Of a stretch of 64,000 nucleotides of DNA, positions 17,565-29,249 are shown piece after piece. Both the position numbers and the translations under genes were made by a program. Below the pieces are notes generated by a model. That model worked only from the letters and a program-made list of their open reading frames with translations, was not told where the DNA came from and ran no database searches. The DNA is from CAIXZV01 sp963697365. GTDB taxonomy: Bacteria; Chloroflexota; Limnocylindria; Limnocylindrales; CSP1-4. The stretch spans positions 1-64,000 of the forward strand of contig CAVONT010000007.1 in NCBI GenBank assembly GCA_963697365.1. The letters run 5' to 3'. Each line of letters starts with the position of its first letter. The stretch's first letter is position 1.

Positions 17565-18265
17565 ATGTACACCCGCTTCAAGGTCGTCGGCTTCGGCCTC
17601 GTCCTCGCCGGTCTCGTCTTCGCCGGCGTCGGCGGCTACACCTACGTCAAGACCCAGGAGGGCGCCACCGCCCTCGCCGCGTTCAGCGCCGCCCAGAACG
17701 TCAAGCTCGCCTACAACGACCAGGGCCAGCTCACCGACCGCGGCAAGCACCGAGGGCGCCGCCGCGATCATGGGCCTGCTCACGAACGACTGGGGCTACG
17801 CGGTCAACGCCGCCGAGCTCAACCCGAACGACCCGGTCGTGAACACCGCCTCCGAGTACATGTACCAGATGGCGACGATCGCCTACCACACCCTCAACGG
17901 CACGCAGACGGTCGTCCTCGACGAGACCGTCACGACCGACGCGGGCGACGTCTTCGAGGCCGGCACCTACGAGGTCCCGGTCGCCGGCCGCTACTGGAGC
18001 GAGTTCGACCGCACGAACCCGATCGACGCCAAGGTCCGCGAGCAGGCCTGGACCGGCACGGCCCACGCGCTCATCGCCGAGCTGGGCGTCGGCAGCGTCA
18101 CCGCCTCGACCCTCCAGGTCGGCCTCGGGATCGCGGCCCTCGCCGCCGCCCTGGGCCTGACGCTCATCCTGCTCGGCGCTGGGCGTGGTCTGGGCCGTCC
18201 GCCCGGTCGCCGAGACCGAGAACGTCAAGGTCGCCAAGCGCTCGACGGTCCCCGCCGTCGCGTAA
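17565..18265 (+). CDS. conserved two-helix membrane protein of unknown function, two frameshifts
   Basis: The N-terminal helix is VVGFGLVLAGLVFAGVGGY and the C-terminal one is LGIAALAAALGLTLILLGA, with a conserved extracytoplasmic region between (TEGAAAIMGLLTNDWGYAV, then PVVNTASEYMYQMATIAYHT). Homologues are often mislabelled as LigA aromatic dioxygenases; no dioxygenase feature is visible. Extra bases at about 17748 and 18175 break the frame; removing both gives about 233 residues ending AKRSTVPAVA. ATG 17565 follows an AGGAAGGA site. Confidence 0.7.
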
Positions 18266-18298
18266 CGGGGACGGGGCGGCTGTCCCCGAGCCTGCCCC

Positions 18299-18330
18299 CC
18301 GCGCCGGGTTCCGCAAGGAGCCCGGCGCGG
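18299..18330. terminator. 10-bp GC stem-loop after the membrane-protein gene
   Basis: CCGCGCCGGG (18299-18308) pairs perfectly with 18321-18330 around a 12-nt loop, 34 bp after the stop codon and between convergent genes. It lacks a U-run but its position suits a bidirectional terminator. Confidence 0.55.
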
Positions 18331-18385
18331 CTGCGTGTCCGGGTCGAGCCGGTCGCACCCGCGGTCGGAAGGAGCGCGGTGGCCC

Positions 18386-19792
18386 TCAGCGCAGCTCCCA
18401 CACCGCAGACCGGCTCTCCTTGGCCGTCGCGCTGATCCCGATGACGCCCGCGGGGCCGTCGGCCACGAGGCCGGGTCCGTAGTCGAACGTGGGCGGATCG
18501 GCCTGCCCCAGGCGCGTCCAGGTGACCCCGTCGTCGCTCACCCAGGTGTCGTGACGGGCGCCCTGCCAGTGATTGGCCTCCGTGCCGACGGCCACGTAGC
18601 CGCGGCCGGAGCGTGCAAGGCTCTCGACCGCGGTGACGGCCAGCGGCAACTCGTCCTCCTCGCTCGGCGGGACCGCGGTTCCAGTCTCGAGTGCGGATGC
18701 CGTCCAGGCGACGCCATCGGCGGAGGACCACACGGTCGGGGTCATCGTCCCGCAGAGGTCGCCGTCCGTATCGGGGTCGCAGCCGGACTCGTCGTAGGCG
18801 AGCCCGCCGAGCACCCACCGGTTCCGGGTGCCCTCGGGCGCCGTGCCGGCGATCACCTGTGACCCGGCGCCCGGGAACCCGTCGAGCACCTGCCAGCTCC
18901 CGCCGGGATCCCGGCTCGCGAGCGTCGTCGTGTAGTCGTCTCCACGCTCGGCAGCCGCGAGCAGGACCATCCCCGACGCATCAGAGATTCCGACCGGCAC
19001 ATCGGGGTCGTAGCCTTCCCATGGGGCCGGCGGCCGGGGCCCGCTCCGCGCCCAGGCCAGCCCGTCAGGCGAGCGCCACAGTGAACGTCCGCCGAGTGTC
19101 TCGCCCGACCATGAGGAGGCGGCCGCCTCCCAGCCCCCGTTGAGGGGCCATGCGGCAACGAACTCGAGCGTTCCGGTATCGGGGAGGATGGTGGTCCAGT
19201 GCCTGCCATCCGTGGTCAGCCAGGCGACCGGGGAGTAGTCGCAGTCCGGCCCGTCACCGGTGGATCCGGGGTCCGTCTGACCGCACGGCGGATGGGAGTA
19301 GCCACCGACGAGCAGGACCTCGGAGCCGTTCGTCGCCAGGGATCGTCCCACCCTGCCGTTCGAATCTGCGCTCACGCCGCCGCGGCCGGGTGGGTCGAGG
19401 GGGAGCTTCGTCCGGCGCCAGGCACGCCCGTCCCGTGAGAAGTAGGTCGAGAGCCCGTCGCCGGAGAGGGCGACATAGCCGGCGTCGAATCCGACCAGCC
19501 GCGCCACGTCCGCCGGTATCGAGCCAACCCGGTGCCACGCGAGGGAGTTGGTGATCGCGACCCACGGCTCAGGCGACGGCGAGGGCAGGTCGGTTGCGCC
19601 GCTCGCCGCGGCGTCGGCTGTGGGTGTCGGGGCCGGTGACGGCGTGGAAACCGGGCCGGCGGTGGCAAGCCCTGGAGCATCGGACTGGACGCCAGGCGAG
19701 GCCGTGATTGCCGTGTCCACGGGCGACTGCGGCGAACAGGCGGCCAGAACCAGTGCGACCAGCACGCCCAGTGCCCGACGTTGTCCCTGCAT
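18386..19792 (-). CDS. predicted lipoprotein with beta-propeller-like repeats
   Basis: About 469 residues, intact. A signal peptide with lipobox (LGVLVALVLAACS) is followed by a Pro/Ser/Thr-rich linker (residues 20-60). The rest repeats a pattern like WLTTDGRHWTTI, WRSPDGLAWARSG, WSSADGVAWTAS and WVSDDGVTWTRLG, the S/DDGxxW signature of BNR/sialidase-type beta-propellers. Such surface proteins are of unknown function and often bind glycans. ATG 19792 is chosen because the signal peptide starts there. Confidence 0.8.
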   Translation of the reverse strand: MQGQRRALGVLVALVLAACSPQSPVDTAITASPGVQSDAPGLATAGPVSTPSPAPTPTADAAASGATDLPSPSPEPWVAITNSLAWHRVGSIPADVARLVGFDAGYVALSGDGLSTYFSRDGRAWRRTKLPLDPPGRGGVSADSNGRVGRSLATNGSEVLLVGGYSHPPCGQTDPGSTGDGPDCDYSPVAWLTTDGRHWTTILPDTGTLEFVAAWPLNGGWEAAASSWSGETLGGRSLWRSPDGLAWARSGPRPPAPWEGYDPDVPVGISDASGMVLLAAAERGDDYTTTLASRDPGGSWQVLDGFPGAGSQVIAGTAPEGTRNRWVLGGLAYDESGCDPDTDGDLCGTMTPTVWSSADGVAWTASALETGTAVPPSEEDELPLAVTAVESLARSGRGYVAVGTEANHWQGARHDTWVSDDGVTWTRLGQADPPTFDYGPGLVADGPAGVIGISATAKESRSAVWELR

Positions 19793-19935
19793 CGTGACCC
19801 ACTCCCGGCCTGCATGCTGCGGAGGGATGGCCGTCGCCACAAGTGCCGTGGGGCAGGCGGGGCCGGGCCATGCGTCAAGGGTCGGTCGCGGTACCCACGG
19901 TTGACGGAGGCACCTGGGTGCGCGAGTATGCACGT

Positions 19936-20184
19936 ATGCGACGCACAACCATCAGCCTGCCTGACGACCTCGCGGCTGCCCTCGAGCGGGAAGCGCGGCG
20001 GCGACGCGTGCCCGTGTCCCAGGTTGCGCGAGAGGCGATCGAGGCAAGGCTCGGGCTGTCCGACGAGGCTCCGCGGGACGTCCCGTTCATCGGCATCGGC
20101 AGCAGCGGCCACGCCAGCATCTCCGAGGACCTTGACGACCTTCTTGCCGCGGAGTGGACGGATGCGCCAACCGGCCATCGTTGA
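19936..20184 (+). CDS. ribbon-helix-helix antitoxin (CopG/VapB type)
   Basis: 82 residues. The N-terminus MRRTTISLPDDLAAALEREA is a classic RHH DNA-binding strand and helix, followed by VPVSQVAREAIEARLG. The C-terminal part, including FIGIGSSGHASISEDLDDLL, matches antitoxin tails that occupy PIN toxins. Its stop overlaps the start of the PIN-domain gene by 23 nt, the usual coupled antitoxin-toxin arrangement. Probably autorepresses the pair. Confidence 0.85.
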   Translation: MRRTTISLPDDLAAALEREARRRRVPVSQVAREAIEARLGLSDEAPRDVPFIGIGSSGHASISEDLDDLLAAEWTDAPTGHR

Positions 20185-21031
20185 CGCAGGTCCCCTGTAT
20201 GCGGCGCTTGACCGTGATGATGCCAATCACGCGCGATGTGCCGCCATCCTGCGCAGGCGTGATCTCCAGCTCGTGATCCCGGCGCTCGTCATCACCGAGG
20301 TCGTGCACTTCGCCGCCACTCGACTGGGCTCGGCGGTCGAAGCCGCGTTCCTGCGCGGCCTCGGCGCCTTCGAGGTGGAGTCACCGGCATCAGACGACTG
20401 GCCGTTGATCGCCGATCTTGTCGAGCGGTACGCGGACTTCCCACTCGGGACCGTGGATGCATCGATCGCCGTGCTGGCGGACCGGCTCGACACCGACGTG
20501 ATCGTGACGCTGGACCGGCGTCACTTCGGGGCGATCCGTTCGCCGGGCGGCCGCACCTTCCGGATCCTGCCTGAGCCGAAGCAGGTCCACGAGGAACCGG
20601 CCGGCTACGGGCAGATCGCCGGGAGGCTGATGGTGGCGACGTCTGATCGTCCGTCGGTGTCGTGCTCATCGACCGGCGTAGACGAACGGATTTCGCTTCC
20701 CCAGCAGGCTGCCGTCCGTTCACGACGCTACCAAGCAGGCCTGCTGACAGCCAGCCGAGCCACGTCGCGCCTCGAGCGGAACACTCTTGCGCAGTGCCGC
20801 CGCAGGAGTATTGTAGTCAAGCGTGTACATCGGCTGTGCCGACGTGCCGCGACACGGGGCAACGCATGGGAGGCCGTCGTCCGATGGCATGGCCCAGCCG
20901 ACGCCACTGGCCCCGACCACTCGAGGTTGTCGGCGCCAGGTTCAAGGCATGACGCACCGTCAGGCTCGGCGGGATCCGCGGCATGGGACCCCGAGGAGGA
21001 GCGTAGCCGATGGCGGACACCGCGGAGCTGA
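20162..21031 (+). CDS. PIN-domain toxin (VapC-like) with unusual C-terminal extension
   Basis: The first 140 residues are a PIN ribonuclease with the acidic residues D8 (IVDAGPLYAALD), E46 (VITEVVHFA), D99 (LGTVDASIAVLA) and D118 (VTLDRRHF). A normal toxin would end near 20582, but the frame stays open to 21031, adding 150 residues of no recognisable fold and overlapping the next gene. A lost stop through a base error, as seen elsewhere here, is more likely than a true extension. Toxin role: RNA cleavage when antitoxin is degraded. Confidence 0.7.
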   Translation: MRQPAIVDAGPLYAALDRDDANHARCAAILRRRDLQLVIPALVITEVVHFAATRLGSAVEAAFLRGLGAFEVESPASDDWPLIADLVERYADFPLGTVDASIAVLADRLDTDVIVTLDRRHFGAIRSPGGRTFRILPEPKQVHEEPAGYGQIAGRLMVATSDRPSVSCSSTGVDERISLPQQAAVRSRRYQAGLLTASRATSRLERNTLAQCRRRSIVVKRVHRLCRRAATRGNAWEAVVRWHGPADATGPDHSRLSAPGSRHDAPSGSAGSAAWDPEEERSRWRTPRS

Positions 21032-21890
21032 CGAGTTGGGCCGACGGGCCTGCGAAGATCGCGATCCGCGACTTCGTTCGCTCGGTGACGGCGCGAGGGG
21101 AGGGGTTCGTCCCCCCGGCCGACCGCATCGCCGCCTTCGACAACGACGGCACGCTCTGGTGCGAGAAGCCCATCTACATCCAGGCCGACTTCATCTTCCG
21201 GCGCTTCGTGGAGATGGTGCAGGAGGACCCGCGCCGCGCCGGCGAGCAGCCCTACAAGGCGGTGATCGAGGGCGACCGCGAGTGGCTGATGGACGTCTAC
21301 GCGCCACGTCCCGGAGCTGGTCAAGGGGGTCACCGAGGCCTTCGGGGGCATCACGACCGAGGCATTCGACGCGGCCGCGAGCAGATTCTTCGCCACCGCC
21401 ATGCACCCGACACTCGGCCGGCCCTACACGCAGGTCGTCTATCGGCCGATGCGCGAGCTGATCGACTTCCTCGGGGCCAACGACTTCCGGGTCTACATCT
21501 GCACGGGCGGCGGCCGCGACTTCGTGCGCGCCGTCTGCGAGCAGATCTACGGGGTCCCGCGAGACCGTGTGATCGGATCGGCGACCACCGTCGAGTACCG
21601 GGACGGGGACCTGTATCGGACGGGCGGCGTGGAGCAGCCCATCGACGACGGACCCGGGAAGCCCGTGCACATCTGGGCGCGCACGGGACGGAAGCCGCTG
21701 CTTGCGGGCGGCAACGCCGACGGGGACGTCGCCATGATCGAGAGCGCCCGCTTCGCGCTGCTGCTCCATCACGACGACGCCGAGCGCGAGTTCGCCTACG
21801 ACGACGGCGCCGAGAGGGCCTTGGCGGAGGCCGAGGCTCGTGGCTGGACGGTGGTCAGCATGAAGGGGGACTTCAAGACAGTGTTTCTGA
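21010..21890 (+). CDS. HAD-family phosphatase, frameshifted and stop lost
   Basis: Haloacid dehalogenase-fold hydrolase: motif I AAFDNDGTLWCEKP, motif II ICTGGG, motif IV region AGGNADGDVAM. A strong GAGGAGGAG site precedes ATG 21010. Extra bases at about 21304 (Y-A-HVPELVKGV) and at 21884-21886 (TTT for TT) are inferred; removing the latter restores TGA at 21888 so the protein ends DFKTVF, as homologues do. Without it the gene appears fused to the next one. This HAD type commonly neighbours arylsulfatases, as here. Confidence 0.85.
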
Positions 21891-21991
21891 CGCGGTTCAC
21901 TCGTGACGAGGATCGCGACCACACGACCGACCGGCACGCGCGGAACCCACGGGGGCCTCGGACGGGGTCGCATCGACAGGAGGAGAGGCAC

Positions 21992-23097
21992 ATGCCTGCG
22001 GTCCAGACCCACGTCGAGCCAGCTCGCCTGGCTGCCAGCCCTGAGGACTACGCCCGATTCGGCCTCACGAAGGGCCACCTCGAGCCATGGGAGGACGGCC
22101 TGCGCCTCGATCCCGGGGCGCCCAACATCGAGTGGTGGTACTTCGACGCGCTGCTGGACGACGGCGCGAAGCTGTCAGTGATCCACTGCACGAAGGACGC
22201 GTCCCGGCCCCACCAGCCGCTCGAACCGCTCATCGAGATCGACTTGGACCTGCCCGACGGCCGGCGGATGTCGAAGTACGGCAGGTTCAAGGCGCAGGAG
22301 TTCTCGGCGGCGAGGGAAGGCTGCGACGTGCGGATCGGCGAGTACGTCTTCACCGGCGACCTGCACGACTACCACATCACGGGCAAGGCCCAGGACCTCT
22401 CGGCGGAGGTGCGGCTCGAGTCCGTCACCGAGCCCTGGCGTCCCGAGACGGGGCATCTCGTCTTCGGCCCCGACGGCGAGACGATCTTCGCCTGGGCGCC
22501 AGTTCGTGCCCATGGGCAAGGTGACGGCGACCTACCGCATCGGGGCGGAGGTGCACGAGACGACGGGCATGGGCTACCACGACCACAACTGGATGAACCA
22601 GGAGATGGGACACCTGATCGACCACTGGTACTGGGGGCGCGGCCAGGTCGGGCCCTACTCGTTCGTGACGGCGTACATCACGACCGCCGAGAAGTACGGC
22701 TACGCCGAGTTCCCCTACTACATGCTCGCGCGCGACGGCAGGGTGGTGGCCGACGACGGCGCCAAGGTCACCTTCTCGAAGAGCGGCAGCGAGATCGACC
22801 ACCACACCGGCAAGCCGGTCCCCGACGTGATGAGCTTCGACTACCGCGACGGCGGGAGCGAGGTACGTCCTGACGTACCGGCGGGAGCACACCCTCGTCA
22901 GCCAGACGCTCATCGATCTCGCGTCCGGCGTGCAGAAGCTGCTGGCCGAGATCATCAGGTACCCGGGCGGCTATCTGCGCTTCACAGGGCCGGTCACCCT
23001 CGATCGCTTCGAGGACGGCGAGGTCGTGGAGCACTACGAGGAGCTCGGGTCCTTCGAGGAGTGCTACTGGCAGCGCGCGATCCACGGCGAGCGGTAG
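21992..23097 (+). CDS. AttH/CrtC-like lipocalin-fold protein, two frameshifts
   Basis: Begins MPAVQTHVEPARLAASPEDY after a perfect AGGAGGAG ribosome site. The early IEWWYFDALLDDGAKLSVI segment is characteristic of the AttH/hydroxyneurosporene-hydratase superfamily; the middle has GMGYHDHNWMNQEMGHLIDHW with paired histidines and tryptophans that may form a ligand site. Extra bases at about 22499 and 22860 break it; removing them rejoins FAWA-QFVPMGKVT and DGGS-RYVLTYRREH, ending QRAIHGER. Function unknown; it lies between HAD and sulfatase genes and may act on the same lipid-like substrate. Confidence 0.75.
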
Positions 23098-23204
23098 AGA
23101 GGCCTCGCGAGAGGACGGCCGGCACGGAGCGGGTGAGGCCCGCAGCTGGACTGTCGAGGCGAGCGTCCGGCGCGCACGCAGGCAGCCCGAAGGAGTGAAG
23201 CGGC

Positions 23205-25564
23205 ATGGGTGAACCGTTCAAGGGCGTCATCAACGTCGACATCCGGGATTCGGTCCCGGACTGGTCGCCGTTCGAGACGCCGAAGGCGCCCGACGGCGCC
23301 CCCAACGTCGTCTACATCGTCCTCGACGACGTCGGCTTCTCGGCGATGAGCTGCTACGGCGGGCCGATCGAGACGCCGAACATCGACCGGATCGCCGCCG
23401 AGGGCGTGCGCTACTCGCAGTGGCACACCACGGCGCTCTGCTCGCCGACGCGCTCCTGCCTGCTGACCGGGCGCAACCACAGCCGCAACAGCATGGCCTG
23501 CATCACCGAGGGCGCGATCGGCTTCCCGAACGCCAGCGGCACGATCCCGCCGGAGAACGGGATGCTCTCCGAGATCCTCGGCGAGCTGGGCTGGAACACC
23601 TACATGGTCGGCAAGTGGCATCTCTGCCCGACCCACGAGATGAACCTCGCCGCGCCGCGGCGCAACTGGCCGAGCGGCCGCGGCTTCGAGCGCTGGTACG
23701 GGTTCCTGGGCGCCGAGACCAACCAGTGGTACCCGGAGCTCGTCTACGACAACCACCCGGTCGACCAGCCGAGGTCGCCGGAGGAGGGCTACCACTTCAC
23801 CGACGGACATCACCGACAAGGCGCTCGAGTTCATCAGGGACGCCAAGGTCATCGCGCCGGAGAAGCCGTTCTTCCTCTACTACGCACCGGGCGCCTGCCA
23901 CGCGCCGCACCACGCGCCGAAGGAGTGGATCGAGCGGTTCAAGGGACGCTTCGACGCCGGCTACGAGGCGATGCGCGAGGAGACCCTGGCCCGGCAGAAG
24001 CAGATGGGCCTCGTCCCGCCCGACACCGAGCTGCCGCCGGTCAACCCGATCGGCACGCCGGCGACGCGCAGGGGGCCGAAGGGCCAGCCGTTCGCGCAGT
24101 ACGACGAGACCAAGCCGTGGGACACCCTGTCGGAGGGTGAGAAGCGGCTCTTCTCGCGGATGGCCGAGGTCTACGCCGGCTTCCTCGCCCACGCCGACCA
24201 CCACATCGGGAGGCTGCTCGACTACCTGGACGAGACCGGGCAGCGCGAGAACACCATCGTCATCGTCGTGTCCGACAACGGCGCCAGCGGCGAGGGCGGC
24301 CCCGTCGGGTCGGTGAACGAGTGCCTGCTCTTCAACGGCATGCCCGACGACCTCGAGACCAACCTGGCGATGCTCGACGAGCTGGGCGGCACGAAGACCT
24401 ACGGCCACTACCCCAACGGCTGGGCGATGGCCTTCAACACGCCGTTCAAGCTGTGGAAGCGCTACAACTTCAACGGCGGCACGGCCGACCCGTGCGTCAT
24501 CTCCTGGCCCGCGGGCATGACGGCGCGCGGCGAGATCAGGGAGCAGTACCACCACGCGATCGACATCGTGCCGACGATCCTCGACTGCCTCGGCGTCGAG
24601 GCCCCGGCGACGATCAAGGGCCACGTCCAGAGCCACTTCGACGGCGTCAGCATGCGCTACAGCTTCGACGACGCCGGCGCGGAGGGGACGCGGACGACGC
24701 AGTTCTACTCGATGCTCGGCCAGCGCGGCATCTGGCACGACGGCTGGAAGGCCGTCACCACCCATCCGCCGCTCAGCGGCTGGAGCGAGTTCAACGCTCG
24801 ACGAGTGGGAGCTCTACCACACCGACGTCGACCGCGCCGAGCTGCACGACCTCGCCGCCGAGATGCCCGACAAGGTGCGCGAGCTCGTGAACCTCTGGTT
24901 CGCCGAGGCCGGCCGGAACGGCGCCTTCCCGCTCGACGACCGCGTCCTGCTCGAGATCGCGCTCACGGAGCGGCCGCAGCTCTCGGCGCCGCGCGAGAAG
25001 TACGTCTACTACCCGGATGGCGCCGAGGTCCCCGAGAAGCAGTCCGTCAACATCCGCAACCGCTCCTACTCCCTCGGCGCGCTCGTCGACATCCCGGCGC
25101 CGGGCGCGGAGGGCGTGCTGTTCGCCCACGGCGCGCGCTTCGGCGGGCACGCCCTCTACGTCAAGGACAACCGGCTGCACTACGTCTACAGCTTCGTGGG
25201 CCTGATGGAGCAGAAGATCGACGCGACCGAGGACATCCCCACCGGCGAGAACCTGATCCTCGCCGCCTCCTTCGAGAAGGACGGCGAGGACCCGCCCGGC
25301 GTCGCCACCGGCATCCTGTCGCTGTACCACGGCGACAGGAAGGTGGGCGAGGGTCGCATCAAGACCCAGCCCGGGGAGTTCGCGATCGCCGGCGAAGGGC
25401 TCTGCGTCGGGCGCGACAGCGGCGCCCCCGTCACCGACGACTACCCCGGCGAGTCCCCGTATCGCTTCACCGGGGGCGTCATCAAGCAGGTGCGCGTCAA
25501 CGTGAGCGGCGAGCCCTACCTCAACCTGGAGCGCGAGGCGCAGGCGATGCTCATGCGCGAGTGA
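23205..25564 (+). CDS. type I arylsulfatase, two frameshifts
   Basis: About 786 residues after correction. The metal site begins NVVYIVLDDVGFSAMSCYGG; the formylglycine motif is CSPTR with the catalytic cysteine at residue 79; VGKWHLCPTHE and VVSDNGASGEGG complete the active site. Extra G bases at about 23805 and 24796 break the frame; removing them rejoins HFTD-DITDKALEFI and SEFN-LDEWELYHTD. The C-terminal 200 residues (from KYVYYPDG) form an added beta-rich domain seen in large arylsulfatases. No formylglycine-generating enzyme is in the window. No signal peptide is seen, so it is probably cytoplasmic. Confidence 0.9.
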
Positions 25565-25685
25565 TCGGCCGCGTCTCGGCGGGGAACGCCCGGCGCACGA
25601 CGATGACGACCGCCGGGCGGCGGCAGGTGCTCGCGGAGTCCAGCGTCGTGTGGATGCGCGCCGTCGGCTGGCCGTCCCGGCCGGC

Positions 25686-26958
<1,273 letters not shown>

Positions 26959-26983
26959 CGGTGGCTCCTGCTGTGCGCTCGGA

Positions 26984-28351
26984 TCAGGCATGCTCGCGCG
27001 TCCCGCCGGCAGCCCGGTCCATTGTCGTCGACGCGGAGGCTTGCGCCGGCCCCGTGGCAGCGTCGGGTGCCGGGTCCGGGGCCGCGGTGGCGAGCTCCGC
27101 CAGCCGTGCCTGGAACGGGTCAGGGCGAAGGACCTCGGCGACGAACCGGGCGTGGGTGAGCAGCCCACCCGCCTGGCGCTGGTAGGCCCGGGTCGCCATC
27201 TGGTCGAGCCGGCGCTCGATCAGCGCCAGCTGCTCGTCGAGCACCTGCCGGGCTGACCGCCCGTCGAGCACCGGCTCCGACGCCCGGTCGGACGGCAGCG
27301 AGAGGTAGTGCTCGAGGGCGCCCGGCAGGTAGTCGATGCAGGTCTGGCGCAGCAGCCACATCTCGTGGTCGGCCAGGTCGAGCGGCGCGTCGGTCGCGGG
27401 CAGGGCGTGCGCCGCGCTCCCGCGGATGCGCTCGAGCGTGGCCACGTCGCTCTCCGTCATGAGCCCGCGAACGTTCGCGATCAGGCGATCAAGCCTGGCC
27501 AGGATCTCCGAGCGGGTCCGCGGGTCGCCGGATTCGGTCAGCGTCGGTCGGACGGCGCCCGGGTCCGCCGCGACCTGTGGTCCCGGGCGGGCTCCGGCCG
27601 GCCCGGCGCCCTGGCCCAGCTGGCCGGTCGCCGCACCAGCGGTCAGTCCTGTGCCGGCGAGGCGGGAGCTCGTGAGCTCGAATTGGATCCGGCCGGCCTT
27701 GCGACTCACGCTCCGCGATCGCGATCCGGTTGCCGAGCCAGCCGCCCGTCACGATGATCGCGATCGGCACCGCGATGCCGAACAGGCCGAAGCCCGCCGA
27801 CCACCATCATCACGAGCGCCACGATGCCGGCGAGGATGAACCCGAGGCCGCGCGACGAACGTGGCGGCAGCCGAGCCGGGATCCACGCGATCGGCGAGCT
27901 TCAACGCCTCCTCGCGCGTGGGCGGCGACACGTCCACCCGCCCGCCGGCGCGAGCGGTGGCGACGGCGTGCTCCAGCTCCCGCATCCGGGCCTTGGCCGC
28001 AAGCCTCGCATTCGCCTCGTCGGCCGCCGCGGACACGGCGGTCAGCGCGGCCGTCGCAGCATCGCCCATCACATCGAGCAGCTGGTTCGATCCGGTCCGC
28101 TGGCCGGCCGCGCGCGCCTCCGCCTCGCGGACACGGCTGGATGCCCGGTCCGCCCGTCGGGATGCCCGGTCCGCCCGCTCGCGGGCCTTGCGGACCTCCC
28201 GCGTCTCGGGGGGCTCGACGTACCAGCCTCGGGGTCGCTCAGGAGGCGAGGGGGGCGGTGCTGCGGGGTGCGGTGGCGGCGCCGCCGGCTCCTTGGGTGG
28301 ACCGCTCGGCGCGCGCGGAGGCTCCATGGTCATGGTGTCAAGGTGCGCCAT
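26984..28351 (-). CDS. XpaC-like membrane protein (5-bromo-4-chloroindolyl phosphate hydrolysis family), three frameshifts
   Basis: A Pro-rich N-terminus, a long Arg/Ala/Glu-rich coiled region (residues 50-140), two membrane helices (LGFILAGIVALVMMVVGG and FGLFGIAVPIAIIVTGGWLG), then a helical C-terminus. Extra bases at about 27856, 27792 and 27710 break the frame within 150 bp; removing them joins ATF-SRGLGFILAG, VVGG-FGLFGIA and IAE-VSRKAGRIQFE. XpaC-like proteins regularly pair with TelA, as here. The true role of the pair is unclear; membrane stress or toxic anion resistance is the usual suggestion. Confidence 0.65.
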
Positions 28352-28452
28352 GTCGAGCAGTCGCGCAAGCGTGCCAGCGGAAGGCACGCTGAGACGCAGG
28401 CGCAGATGCCTCGGCTGGAGCGGGCCCGCCCAGCGGGACCCTCAATCGCGGT

Positions 28453-29098
28453 TCAGCCGGCGCCGCCGGTCCCGAACTGGCGATCGCCCGCGTCGCCCAG
28501 GCCGGGCATGATGTAGCCCTTCTCGTTGAGCTGGCGGTCCAGGGCGGCCGTGTAGATCTCGACCTCGGGGTGCGCCTTGAGCACGGCTTCCACGCCCTCG
28601 GGCGCCGCGATCAGGTTCACGAGCTTGATCCGGACCGCACCCCACTTCTTGAGGACCTCGATGGCCGCGGTGGCGGATCCGCCGGTCGCGAGCATCGGGT
28701 CCAGGATCAGGCACAGGTCGACGGTGCTCGTGTTGGGCAGCTTGTTGTAGTACTCGACCGGGCGCAGGGTCTTCTCGTCGCGGAAGAGGCCCAGGTGCCA
28801 GACCTGCGAGGTGGGCATCAGCTCCAGGAACGCGTCCACCATGCCCAGGCCCGCGCGCAGGATCGGGATGAGGCCGATGCGGTCCGCCAGCTCCTCGCCC
28901 TGCATGACCTCGATCGGGGTGGGGACGTCGATGGGCCGGGTGCGCGCGTCTGCGAGCGCCTCGTACCCGAGAAGCCAGGACAGCTCGCGGACGACCTCGC
29001 GGAACTTCTTGGGCTCGGTGGTCTCATCACGCAGGATGCCCAGCTTGTGGCGGACGGCCGGATGCTGCGACACGTGGAGGTTCGGCCAGTCCGGTCAC
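28453..29098 (-). CDS. upp: uracil phosphoribosyltransferase
   Basis: Salvages uracil to UMP using PRPP. The PRPP loop is LILDPMLATGGSATAAIEVL and the uracil-binding C-terminus is YIMPGLGDAGDRQFGTGG. Homologues begin with NLHVSQHP; here PNLHVSQHPAVRHKLG is encoded but has no upstream start in frame. Removing one base at about 29086 exposes GTG 29098 (VTGL-PNLHVSQHP); otherwise GTG 29073 must be used. About 206-214 residues, the normal size. It fits the pyrimidine theme at 5.5-9.9 kb but is far from it. Confidence 0.92.
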
Positions 29099-29249
29099 GG
29101 GGTCCCTCGCGGATCGTCGGTGTCCGCCCGGGCGGCGCGCACGCGCTCGGTCGAGACGCCAATGCTAGCGCGGACGGGTAGCCAGTGTCGCGCACCTTGA
29201 CCGCGGGGCGGGCCGTCGATCGGACGATGCGGCGGTATGCTCGCACGCG

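Noticed and set aside
21401..22873. A HAD phosphatase-AttH fusion protein
   Set aside because: A strong ribosome site precedes ATG 21992, and removing one T at 21886 restores a normal stop after DFKTVF.
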